A stretch of DNA of 8,952 nt from Planctomycetota bacterium (GCA_021160785.1 JAGHBX010000337.1:1-8952); one strand, 5' to 3'. Positions 1 through 5,408 are shown, counted from the stretch's first letter. Program-made: numbers and translations. The notes: generated by a model from the sequence alone, not told the origin.

Positions 1-195
1 CCCATACCCCCCAGTCCCCTCATAAAGAAACCCACCCTCAAAAACAAGCCCCTGTGTAAAAGCCCCAACATCATGACGATAGCGCCCAACAACCCGACAA
101 CCATAAACAGGCCCGGACGCCACAGGCAAATCCTCACGACACCCACAAAAAAACACCACGACACCCATAAAAAAAACGCACGCGCAGCGTGCCAC
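1..195 (-). CDS. Glutaminyl-peptide cyclotransferase, N-terminal part (cut by window edge)
   Basis: The frame runs open off the left edge and encodes ...YRHDVGAFTQGLVFEGGFLYEGTGGYG. This matches the start of the plant-type/bacterial glutamine cyclotransferase beta-propeller family, which converts N-terminal glutamine to pyroglutamate; the typical family sequence is Y-PHD--AFTQGL-F--G-LYE-TG-YG. The start is uncertain. GTG at 195 gives a lipoprotein-like signal: Ala-Arg, a hydrophobic run of about 12 residues, then Phe-Cys-Gly-Cys with Cys19 as the likely lipidated residue. Alternatives in the same frame are ATG at 168 (no visible ribosome site), ATG at 243 (AAAGG 8 nt upstream), and ATG at 360, which follows the GGAAGGAG at the end of the preceding gene. 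Nearly all third codon positions are G or T, unlike neighbouring genes. The family call is firm; the start is not. Confidence 0.8.
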   Translation of the reverse strand, partial: MARCACVFFMGVVVFFCGCREDLPVASGPVYGCRVVGRYRHDVGAFTQGLVFEGGFLYEGTGGYG

Positions 196-207
196 CCCTA
201 TATTTAA

Positions 208-225
208 CCCCCACGGAAGTGGGGG
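208..225 (-). terminator. GC-rich hairpin after the 369-1454 gene, possible weak terminator
   Basis: A perfect 7-bp stem (CCCCCAC/GTGGGGG) closes a 4-nt loop. On the minus strand it is followed by TTAAATATA, which is A/T-rich but not a true T run. It lies about 140 bp past the stop at 369 and just before the preferred GTG start (195) of the cyclotransferase gene. It could therefore be an intrinsic terminator, an attenuator, or a leader hairpin. If the cyclotransferase starts at 243 or 360, the hairpin would sit inside coding sequence. Confidence 0.35.
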
Positions 226-368
226 GACAACCAACAAAAACATCCGCATAACCTTTCGCCTTTCTTCAGGCCTTGCACAGGCAGTGAGTGCTGCTATAGG
301 TGTAGTTATTCTTTCTTCCCTCAATTTCTTCGTAGCTGCAAATCCATTTAAGACAGGCATCTGTTGCA

Positions 369-1454
369 TTACTCCTTCCGGGTTACTGTGATGGACATTG
401 GGAATTCGAGATTGCCCGCCCAAATGGATTGTATGTCCGGGTCGATGTATGCGCATTCGCTGTCCGGCGTCAGAACAAGCATTCCTCGGTGTGTTCCCGT
501 TTGCTCAATAGCCAGCTCTGTAAGATAGCTGTCAATTTGCCCGGAACTTCCTTTCCGAAATCTTCTACTTGAGGGCGAAGTCTTTACTTCGCCGTTTTCA
601 AAGCGAAAGGATATTTGAAATGCCGCATCGGCTGGGCAGTCTTTATATACAATATGGGCCTCCACCGTACTACTCCGCCTGCCGGAAGGAGTACTGTAAC
701 CGCCCGTCTCATTACACGGCTGGGTTGCAAACGCCGCTTTCATCTTCGCATCAAGGTCCGGCCCTGAGACCAGTTCTACGAACTCAGCCTGTTCTTTGGG
801 CACTACTTTCAGTTCCACCGGAATTATGAACTCGCACTGATAAACAGCTTCGTCGAACTTTGTCTGCCCGCGGCGATTGCTGCCGACGGTTGTCTGTGGG
901 CCTGGCATTAGTTCATAACGGTATCGGATTTGCGCTTTATAGTCGCCGGGCTTATCGGGGAGGGGATGATAATGGAGAATCTGAGACTGATTTCCACCGC
1001 TTCCAGTACCGCCGTAGAAGTCATCGTCGAATTCCACGTATTCTTCGATTAACATTTTCATGCGTCTAAATCGCAAATCAAAACGTCGGGTCACGCTGAA
1101 GTTCACAGGCTTACCGATGCTGTAAGCGGACCTGGTCTTGAGGATGGGTGTTACCAGTTCTTTGAGAATCTCGTTTCCCAACTCGGTTTCAACTTTCTGC
1201 GTGTCGAGAAGTTTGGCGAGCTTCTCGCAAAGTTCTTTCGTTGGGCTCGCCCTGTATTCTTTGAGCAAATGCGAACTCCGGCGGCGGGACATAGACTCCA
1301 TGACATTGCGCCCCGCCACAAAGACAGCAAACCATAAGGCTAACAAGAATAACAGCAACATCCGGAGTTTACGCATAGCGCCTTTTGGAAAAACCAACCT
1401 CCTGGTCTCAGCGTCATTTTTAGTCCGGGTTTCTGTGTTGTTGCTTCCATCCAT
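369..1454 (-). CDS. Membrane-anchored protein of unknown function
   Basis: 361 residues; family not recognised. The chosen ATG has GGAG 8 nt upstream (in 1463-1467) and opens with about 31 polar, charged residues. A single hydrophobic span follows at about residues 32-48 (MLLLFLLALWFAVFVAG), with Arg/Lys just before it, so the large C-terminal part probably faces outside. An in-frame ATG at 1376 would start directly before this span and make a plain signal anchor. After a short charged helical stretch (about 55-95), the rest alternates like a beta-rich extracellular domain, including KPGDYKAQIRYRYEL. No catalytic motif or lipobox is seen. The gene lies 168 bp after the secreted protein gene on the same strand, so co-transcription is possible, though a weak promoter of its own is also present. 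Confidence 0.75.
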   Translation of the reverse strand: MDGSNNTETRTKNDAETRRLVFPKGAMRKLRMLLLFLLALWFAVFVAGRNVMESMSRRRSSHLLKEYRASPTKELCEKLAKLLDTQKVETELGNEILKELVTPILKTRSAYSIGKPVNFSVTRRFDLRFRRMKMLIEEYVEFDDDFYGGTGSGGNQSQILHYHPLPDKPGDYKAQIRYRYELMPGPQTTVGSNRRGQTKFDEAVYQCEFIIPVELKVVPKEQAEFVELVSGPDLDAKMKAAFATQPCNETGGYSTPSGRRSSTVEAHIVYKDCPADAAFQISFRFENGEVKTSPSSRRFRKGSSGQIDSYLTELAIEQTGTHRGMLVLTPDSECAYIDPDIQSIWAGNLEFPMSITVTRKE

Positions 1455-1537
1455 TTTTCGTTCTCCAAAGGACGCTCTTGCTTGACACAATTCAGGCAAT
1501 TAAAGGCACTATGACCTTTTCCCCGTCTTTCTCCAAA

Positions 1538-1566
1538 ACCGTAAATTGTAAATCGCAATTTGTCAA
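1538..1566 (-). promoter_or_regulatory. Weak promoter candidate with an inverted repeat in its spacer
   Basis: On the minus strand a perfect -35 TTGACA (1561-1566) is followed after 17 bp by TACGGT (1538-1543), a poor -10. The spacer contains AAATTG-7 nt-CAATTT (1543-1561), a perfect 6-bp inverted repeat that could be an operator. This would give the 369-1454 gene a leader of about 75 nt. The poor -10 keeps confidence low; short A/T-rich repeats of this kind also arise by chance. Confidence 0.25.
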
Positions 1567-1622
1567 TTAAAAATCCCCCGTCGCATCAAAAAAGCGGCTC
1601 TGTTGGTGTTGGCGGTCTTATC

Positions 1623-2444
1623 CTAATCGGGCTTTGGCTTGCTGGTCGGCGCCAGGAAGAAGTCGTCTACGGCGGCATTGATGAGCATATTCGAAGCGCC
1701 AATCACTGCGAAATGCGCGTTGTCCAGCGCGACTTCCGTCTTGAAGCCGTCTCGCTGGGCGGGTGTAGAAGCCTGTCCCCAGGTCGAGGCCCAGACGCGC
1801 ATGCGAATTCCTTTTGTGCCCGCCGGGATCCTGCCAAAACCCGCCACCTGAACGAATGTGCCGGGCTTACCCCAGAAATCCTTTCTCATATGATGCCGCT
1901 CCAAAACCTCATCCTCCGTCCACTCTGACGGGTCGTCGCTGCCGTAGAAGAACACTTCCCAGCCGCCTGCTTCGTCGCTGCAGTCGGCGTTATTGTCGTT
2001 ATCACGCCCGGCGCCGCCAAGCCATATCCATGCCTCGTATAATTGATCGTTAGCCGACAGCAGATCCGCGGCGACAACGTCCTGCTGCAGTATAATCCGC
2101 CCCGAGTTCTGATGCGGTCCCTCTCCCTCGTAACCGGTCGTACCGGGCGTAAAGCCCAGCGTCCGCTCGCCAACCATCTGGACGGGTGCATCCCAGTCAT
2201 TCATATCCAACTGCACGGAACCTCGCCCCATCGCAATCTCAGCCCATTCGGCATCGACCGTAGGCCTGTAAAAACCCCGGCGATCAAGCCGATATTGCTC
2301 AAAACCTGGGTCTTTGAGAATATTCGACCACCCGTCGGCACGCTGCACCGTCATCATCCCAAACAACATACCCAATATCACGACAGACCCCAACCGCCGC
2401 CGCCAACTGCACATGAACCTTCCCGAACCAACCGATTGTTTCAT
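1623..2444 (-). CDS. Secreted protein with jelly-roll / carbohydrate-binding-like domain
   Basis: 273 residues from ATG 2444, with GAGG (2453-2456) 8 nt upstream. A GTG directly before it (2447) is a less likely start. The N-terminus is a Sec signal: Arg15-Arg17, a hydrophobic core at about 18-33, and a likely cut after Ala-Asp-Gly38. The mature protein opens with NILKDPGFEQY, close to the NLLxNPGFE motif that begins many CBM4/9-like beta-sandwich domains. It later has ALDNAHFAV (about residue 240), like the vyvDnv closing strand of such domains, and a second AVDDFFL near the end. Several acidic clusters (DNDNNADCSDE) could bind calcium. It probably binds sugar at the cell surface or is a secreted passenger protein; no catalytic residues are evident. 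It leads the minus-strand series and has its own strong promoter. Confidence 0.75.
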   Translation of the reverse strand: MKQSVGSGRFMCSWRRRLGSVVILGMLFGMMTVQRADGWSNILKDPGFEQYRLDRRGFYRPTVDAEWAEIAMGRGSVQLDMNDWDAPVQMVGERTLGFTPGTTGYEGEGPHQNSGRIILQQDVVAADLLSANDQLYEAWIWLGGAGRDNDNNADCSDEAGGWEVFFYGSDDPSEWTEDEVLERHHMRKDFWGKPGTFVQVAGFGRIPAGTKGIRMRVWASTWGQASTPAQRDGFKTEVALDNAHFAVIGASNMLINAAVDDFFLAPTSKPKPD

Positions 2445-2477
2445 CACACAAACCTCACTCTGAGACCAAAAGCCTCA

Positions 2478-2507
2478 ATTATACCATGTCTGATGCACCC
2501 AGAGCAA
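2478..2507 (-). promoter_or_regulatory. Extended -10 promoter for the 1623-2444 gene
   Basis: On the minus strand TTGCTC (2502-2507) is followed after 18 bp by TATAAT (2478-2483), a perfect -10 preceded by TGG, the extended -10 signature. Transcription would begin near 2471, giving a leader of about 27 nt that carries the GAGG ribosome site. It is divergent from the similar promoter at 2607-2635. Confidence 0.65.
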
Positions 2508-2606
2508 GCCGCCGGCTACTCCGTATACCCCAGGAATAGTGAGCTATTTTGAAGATTACCGATGCCGCCGGAAATGCCGCAGTTGGACAAAAAAACCGAT
2601 AAAAAC

Positions 2607-2635
2607 TTGCTTTTCCGCCACAAATGTGGTATAAT
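2607..2635 (+). promoter_or_regulatory. Extended -10 promoter facing the repeat cluster and GspF-like gene
   Basis: TTGCTT (2607-2612), a 17-bp spacer and a perfect TATAAT (2630-2635) with TGG directly before it. It is one of the best sigma-70 matches in the window. The first supported plus-strand gene does not start until 3185, about 540 bp on, with the repeat-rich segment between. Either this promoter once sat directly before that gene, or it drives the doubtful short frame at 2689 or a non-coding RNA. Confidence 0.6.
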
Positions 2636-2650
2636 GCACCGCAGAATTAA

Positions 2651-2658
2651 GGATAAAG
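2651..2658 (+). repeat. Left copy of an 8-bp direct repeat bracketing the repeat-rich segment
   Basis: GGATAAAG here is repeated exactly at 3165-3172. It lies about 16 bp after the -10 box at 2630-2635. Joining the two copies would place the promoter about 35 bp upstream of the ATG at 3185, a normal spacing. It could be a target-site duplication, but an 8-mer match can also be chance. Confidence 0.35.
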
Positions 2659-2688
2659 CCACACCGAAAACAGGGGGAGTTACAAGCC

Positions 2689-3024
2689 ATGCCCACAAAA
2701 CCATCATCAGATAGAACGCGCGCAGCGTTTCGCCGTCCTGACAGTGCCGAAAGGCCGCCCTCCCCTGAATTCTGGATTCCCCCCAATTATGTGAAACGAA
2801 CCCAATTCACACCCGCCCCACAATCAAAAAATGCGGAACGAACCCAATTCACACAAGCGGACAGCCAATTGCCAAAGGCCAACTGCCAAAAAATGCGAAA
2901 CAAACCCAATCACTGTACGGGCACGGCATGCCGTGCCCCAAAAATGCGAAACGAACCCAATTCCCGCTTACCAGGTGTTCCGCTACCCCATATTTATGCG
3001 AAACGAACCCAATTCCAGGATTGA
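2689..3024 (+). CDS. Doubtful 111-codon frame running through the repeat cluster
   Basis: The only support for translation is upstream: AGGGGGAG (2672-2679) lies 9 nt before the ATG, and an extended -10 promoter lies at 2607-2635. The protein is low-complexity and its second half is made of translated repeat copies (VKRTQF, ERTQF, MRNKPN, MRNEPN, AKRTQF). The copies are read in different phases because their spacing is not a multiple of three, which argues against selection for a protein. No signal peptide, membrane span or motif is seen. It is most likely a gene start overrun by repeats, or not a gene at all. Confidence 0.2.
   Translation: MPTKPSSDRTRAAFRRPDSAERPPSPEFWIPPNYVKRTQFTPAPQSKNAERTQFTQADSQLPKANCQKMRNKPNHCTGTACRAPKMRNEPNSRLPGVPLPHIYAKRTQFQD
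2864..2890 (+). repeat. 13-bp tandem direct repeat within the cluster
   Basis: GCCAATTGCCAAA (2864-2876) and GCCAACTGCCAAA (2878-2890) differ at one base and are separated by one base. They fill the gap between the second and third 20-bp repeat copies. Each half contains GCCAA/GCCAAA sub-repeats, so this is a small simple-sequence tract. Confidence 0.6.
2919..2938. repeat. Perfect 20-bp palindrome
   Basis: GGGCACGGCATGCCGTGCCC is its own reverse complement and has no loop. It lies between repeat copies 3 and 4. Palindromes of this kind occur as small mobile or extragenic elements; in DNA it could extrude a cruciform, and in RNA it would mainly allow intermolecular pairing or a short-loop hairpin. 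Confidence 0.8.
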
Positions 3025-3053
3025 ACGAACCTGCCAAAGGAGCGGAAGAAAGA

Positions 3054-3081
3054 TTGAATTTGTGGATGGATGTGCTATTCT
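3054..3081 (+). promoter_or_regulatory. Alternative promoter candidate for the GspF-like gene
   Basis: TTGAAT (3054-3059), a 16-bp spacer and TATTCT (3076-3081), with TGC directly before the -10 (extended -10 type). It is weaker than the promoter at 2607-2635 but much closer to the gene, and would give a leader of about 95 nt containing the two hairpins at 3094-3156. Confidence 0.35.
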
Positions 3082-3093
3082 ACCGGATACGAG

Positions 3094-3156
3094 GCTCGGT
3101 CCCGGCCACGGTCTGCCGGAAAGCTCTCCGAGCAGGGACAAACTCTTGTTTATCCC
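3094..3156 (+). promoter_or_regulatory. Structured leader with two adjacent hairpins
   Basis: The first structure pairs GCTCGG (3094-3099) with CCGAGC (3128-3133) and, inside it, CCGGC (3102-3106) with GCCGG (3115-3119). The second pairs GGGACAAAC (3135-3143) with GTTTATCCC (3148-3156), eight of nine pairs, around a TCTT loop. They end 14 nt before the AGGGGG ribosome site. I do not recognise a known riboswitch class. They could be a regulatory leader or the end of an inserted element. Confidence 0.35.
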
Positions 3157-3164
3157 GGAATCCC

Positions 3165-3172
3165 GGATAAAG
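3165..3172 (+). repeat. Right copy of the 8-bp direct repeat
   Basis: The second exact GGATAAAG. It overlaps the start of the AGGGGG ribosome site (3171-3176) of the GspF-like gene. See the left copy at 2651-2658. Confidence 0.35.
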
Positions 3173-3184
3173 GGGGTATTACCT

Positions 3185-3604
3185 ATGGAACACACTTCAG
3201 CCCAACAAGCTAATGCAAAAGTCGTCCGATCGACCATTCTGGACGTTGCAACCCATGCGGTGGTGGCTGTCCTGTGGCTTGTCATTATGATAATTGTAGT
3301 GCCGCGGTTCGCTACCACACTTACCGACATGACAGACGGCGAGGCTGCTCTGCCGGCACTGACACAGATCGTTCTGAACTGTTCAGTCTTTTTCACAAGG
3401 CACTGGTACGTTTACCCGATTCTTCTAAGCCCCGTGTTCGTAATGGACGCCACAGTCTATTATCTCTTGGCTCGCCACACGCATAAGGCGCTGGCCCACA
3501 CATGGTATCTGCTGATATTACTCGCCCAGGTCGCCATCACCATACTCTTCCTTGGTGGCCTGATCCTGTCTGTCTATCAAGCGACAACCTCTCTGGCTGG
3601 ATAA
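3185..3604 (+). CDS. Small GspF-like three-span membrane protein
   Basis: 139 residues. ATG 3185 was chosen because AGGGGG (3171-3176) lies 8 nt upstream. The frame is open further back to 2831, but that extension only translates repeats. Three membrane spans are likely: about 22-39, 75-95 and 107-130. The sequence around the first span, VVPRF (38-42) followed by LPALT (56-60) and a polar-to-hydrophobic helix before FFTRHWY, resembles the segment of type II secretion F (GspF/PilC) domains with VxPxF, LPxxT and a yW motif. The cytoplasmic helical bundles of that domain are missing, and a full GspF is about 400 residues. It may be a stand-alone relative or remnant; no secretion genes are nearby. 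The hydrophobic architecture is clear and the family link tentative. Confidence 0.7.
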   Translation: MEHTSAQQANAKVVRSTILDVATHAVVAVLWLVIMIIVVPRFATTLTDMTDGEAALPALTQIVLNCSVFFTRHWYVYPILLSPVFVMDATVYYLLARHTHKALAHTWYLLILLAQVAITILFLGGLILSVYQATTSLAG

Positions 3605-3640
3605 GCCAGACCCTAAGTCTTTGCCCGCAAAGGAGTTAGG
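3592..3640. terminator. Two tandem hairpins between convergent genes
   Basis: The first hairpin, TCTGGCT (3592-3598) with AGCCAGA (3604-3610), spans the stop codon of the GspF-like gene. The second pairs CCTAA (3612-3616) with TTAGG (3636-3640) and, inside, CTTTG (3619-3623) with CAAAG (3628-3632). Neither is followed by a proper T run on either strand, so intrinsic termination is uncertain. The position between two convergent genes favours a transcription-end role. Confidence 0.35.
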
Positions 3641-3671
3641 AGCAAGGCTGCCCCGCGGCATCGAAGGATTC

Positions 3672-5168
3672 CTATTTGGGCCTTGCATGCTTATAGCCGG
3701 CATTAAGCATCAGGGAAAGACGCTCAACAATGTCCCCCATTCGGGCCTTGCCCGCGATGTTGGCATTTTCGGCGGGGTCTTCTGTATGGTCGTATAGTTC
3801 ACGGGCAAGCGGTTTCTTTGTCTTTCTGTCCTGCCATTCGGTGTATCGGTATCGCTCGGTCCGCATGGAATAGCCCATGACCTTGCCGCGCGGATACTGG
3901 CTAAACGCCGCCGTCTTCCAACTCCGAGCCGGATTCTCGATCAGCGGCACAAAGCTCGTCCCTTCGCAGTGCCTAGGCGTATCAAGCCCCGAAAGCTCGC
4001 ACAGCGACGGGTAGATATCGACAAACTCCGTAAGCGCATCCGTCCGGGCGCCTCTCTTCTTCTGCCCCGGCGCCGAGACGATCATCGGCACGCGCGTATC
4101 CAGCTCGAAATTGGTATGCTTGCACCACAGCGAATGCTCGCCGAGTTTCCACCCATGATCGCCCCAGAGGATAACGACAGTGTCCTTTCGAATGTCGAGT
4201 CGGTCGAGTTCGTCCAGCAGCCGCCCGACCTGCGAGTCGGTATACGACACGCACGCATAGTAGCCGTGAACCAGCGAGCGGGCAAGTTGGTCGCTGCACG
4301 GACCCTTCCTCGGGATGCCGTAATAGTTGCGAAGCTCCCCCCACGATGTGGGAGCGTACGAGGGGCAGTCCTTCGGCAGGAAGGGATTGTCCGCCAGCCG
4401 GATATCTTCGCCCTTGTAGAGGTCCCAGTATTTCTTCGGCGCGTTAAACGGCAGATGCGGCTTGTAGAAACCCATCGCCATAAAGAACGGCCTGCCGCCG
4501 CGCTTGAGGCGACGAAGTTCCTCGATCGCATGATCGGCATTAGCGCCGTCGGGATATTCGTTGTCAGGCACGTCGGCGGCTTCATACGCCGGGCCTCTGC
4601 CTTTCGAGCCGGGGTGCTCGGCATTGTATTTGTTCATCTGTTCGATGGCCTGCTGGGAGAGGTAGCCGCGACCCTTCCATGTCTTGCCTTCGCCAAGTGT
4701 GCCGGCACGGAACGGCGGGATCGACCAGCCGGGTGCGTCGTCGGAAGGATGGTGATAGATCTTGCCGATTGACAGTGTCTCATAGCCGTTGTTCTTGAAA
4801 TGCTGCGGCAGCGACAGGATGTCGGGCATTGCCTTTCGCAAGGGCGTATTGAGGTCGTATATCCGCGTCGTGTCCGGACGGCAGCCGCTGAGGATGCTGG
4901 CCCGCGAAGGCGCACACACCGCCTGCTGGCAATAAGCGCGTTCAAAGAGAAGCCCTTCGGCGGCAAGCCGGTCGATATTGGGCGAGACGATATAGTCGGC
5001 GCCATAGCAGCCCAATTGCGGTCGAAGGTCATCGACGGCAATGAACAGGACGTTGGGCTTGCCCTTGCCGAACGCCCTGCGCGCGGCATGCGCCCCACAA
5101 CTACTCGTTCCATACACCGCGGCGGCGGCGATTGTGCCTAAGAATTGTCTTCGGGAAAGGGTACTCAT
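3672..5168 (-). CDS. Tat-exported sulfatase, iduronate-2-sulfatase-like
   Basis: 498 residues. The ATG has AAGGAGG (5176-5182) 7 nt upstream. The N-terminus carries a twin-arginine signal, SRRQFLG (5-11), then an Ala-rich hydrophobic stretch, so it is exported folded. It is a type I sulfatase that removes sulfate esters. Asp46-Asp47 (AVDD) bind calcium. Cys85 in CAPSR is the residue oxidised to formylglycine, which needs a maturation enzyme not found here. Lys136 (GKIYHH), His238 (YKPHLPF), Asp337-His338 (GDHG) and Lys350 complete the active site. Spacing and motifs follow human iduronate-2-sulfatase closely (Cys84, Asp334-His335). The length fits the family and nothing is missing. It likely desulfates a uronate-rich or other sulfated polysaccharide outside the cytoplasm; the exact substrate cannot be read from the sequence. 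Confidence 0.95.
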   Translation of the reverse strand: MSTLSRRQFLGTIAAAAVYGTSSCGAHAARRAFGKGKPNVLFIAVDDLRPQLGCYGADYIVSPNIDRLAAEGLLFERAYCQQAVCAPSRASILSGCRPDTTRIYDLNTPLRKAMPDILSLPQHFKNNGYETLSIGKIYHHPSDDAPGWSIPPFRAGTLGEGKTWKGRGYLSQQAIEQMNKYNAEHPGSKGRGPAYEAADVPDNEYPDGANADHAIEELRRLKRGGRPFFMAMGFYKPHLPFNAPKKYWDLYKGEDIRLADNPFLPKDCPSYAPTSWGELRNYYGIPRKGPCSDQLARSLVHGYYACVSYTDSQVGRLLDELDRLDIRKDTVVILWGDHGWKLGEHSLWCKHTNFELDTRVPMIVSAPGQKKRGARTDALTEFVDIYPSLCELSGLDTPRHCEGTSFVPLIENPARSWKTAAFSQYPRGKVMGYSMRTERYRYTEWQDRKTKKPLARELYDHTEDPAENANIAGKARMGDIVERLSLMLNAGYKHARPK

Positions 5169-5219
5169 CTTTACGCCTCCTTATACCAAATCAATAAAAC
5201 TTCTTCACAAAAACAAGTA

Positions 5220-5256
5220 TTTGCCACCCTGAATCCCCTGACTGACAGGTGGCAAA
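5220..5256. promoter_or_regulatory. Inverted repeat in the sulfatase leader
   Basis: TTTGCCACC (5220-5228) and GGTGGCAAA (5248-5256) form a perfect 9-bp inverted repeat around 19 nt. It lies between the sulfatase -10 box (5270-5275) and its ribosome site (5176-5182). It could be a repressor operator just downstream of the transcription start, or a leader hairpin. Confidence 0.5.
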
Positions 5257-5269
5257 CAACAGAACTCAC

Positions 5270-5298
5270 ATAGTATAGAATTTATGGGGTCCGGTCAA
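5270..5298 (-). promoter_or_regulatory. Promoter of the sulfatase gene
   Basis: On the minus strand TTGACC (5293-5298) is followed after 17 bp by TACTAT (5270-5275). Transcription would start near 5263 and give a leader of about 95 nt that begins just before the inverted repeat at 5220-5256. Confidence 0.5.
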
Positions 5299-5345
5299 CC
5301 AATTTTGGCTGTTCGGATTTGGGGCTTGCGGCTCACTTTTTCCTT

Positions 5346-5373
5346 TTGACTCATGGCAATGTCTCTGTACAAT
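5346..5373 (+). promoter_or_regulatory. Promoter of the CBS protein - sugar dehydrogenase unit
   Basis: TTGACT (5346-5351), a 16-bp spacer and TACAAT (5368-5373). This is a good sigma-70 match in the 306-bp divergent gap between the sulfatase and the CBS gene. Transcription would start near 5380, at the foot of the hairpin at 5382-5408. Confidence 0.55.
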
Positions 5374-5381
5374 ACCACTCA

Positions 5382-5408
5382 GGCCCGCTCAGAAACTCTG
5401 ACGGGACC
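5382..5408 (+). promoter_or_regulatory. Hairpin at the 5' end of the CBS mRNA
   Basis: CCCG-(C)-TCAGA (5384-5393) pairs with TCTGACGGG (5397-5405) around an AAC loop, nine pairs with one bulge; GG (5382-5383) and CC (5407-5408) extend it. A second small hairpin, GACGC/GCGTC, follows at 5440-5455, before the AAAGGG ribosome site. There is no T run, so the first hairpin is more likely a 5'-end stabiliser or regulatory structure than a terminator. Confidence 0.4.

Larger units (their letters stand above)
2789..3015 (+). repeat. Cluster of five 20-bp interspersed repeats
   Basis: Five same-orientation copies of ATGCGAAACGAACCCAATTC lie at 2789-2808 (one mismatch), 2831-2850 (one mismatch), 2893-2911 (one mismatch, one base deleted), 2944-2963 (exact) and 2996-3015 (exact). 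Start-to-start distances are 42, 62, 51 and 52 bp. The intervening sequences are unrelated to one another, apart from A-rich runs just before three copies. Irregular spacing and diverse spacers exclude a CRISPR array. I recall the same core and its peptide translations as common genome-wide repeats in Phycisphaerae-like genomes; this was not searched. Confidence 0.85.

Noticed and set aside
860..1485. Plus-strand frames opposite the membrane-anchored protein
   Set aside because: They overlap a longer minus-strand gene with a ribosome site and a clear membrane span, and show no features of their own.
1590..1622. Intrinsic terminator after the 1623-2444 gene
   Set aside because: A run of six T's is present on the minus strand, but no stable stem precedes it.
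2789..3015. CRISPR array
   Set aside because: Repeats are 20 bp with no dyad, three of the five copies diverge from the consensus, gaps are 22-42 bp of irregular length, and no cas genes are present.
2831..3604. 257-codon open frame joining the repeat cluster to the GspF-like protein
   Set aside because: The first 118 codons only translate repeats and non-coding leader; the ribosome site AGGGGG before ATG 3185 and the start of recognisable protein both favour 3185.
3969..4772. 267-codon frame on the plus strand
   Set aside because: It lies wholly antisense to the well-supported sulfatase and has no ribosome site or recognisable domain.
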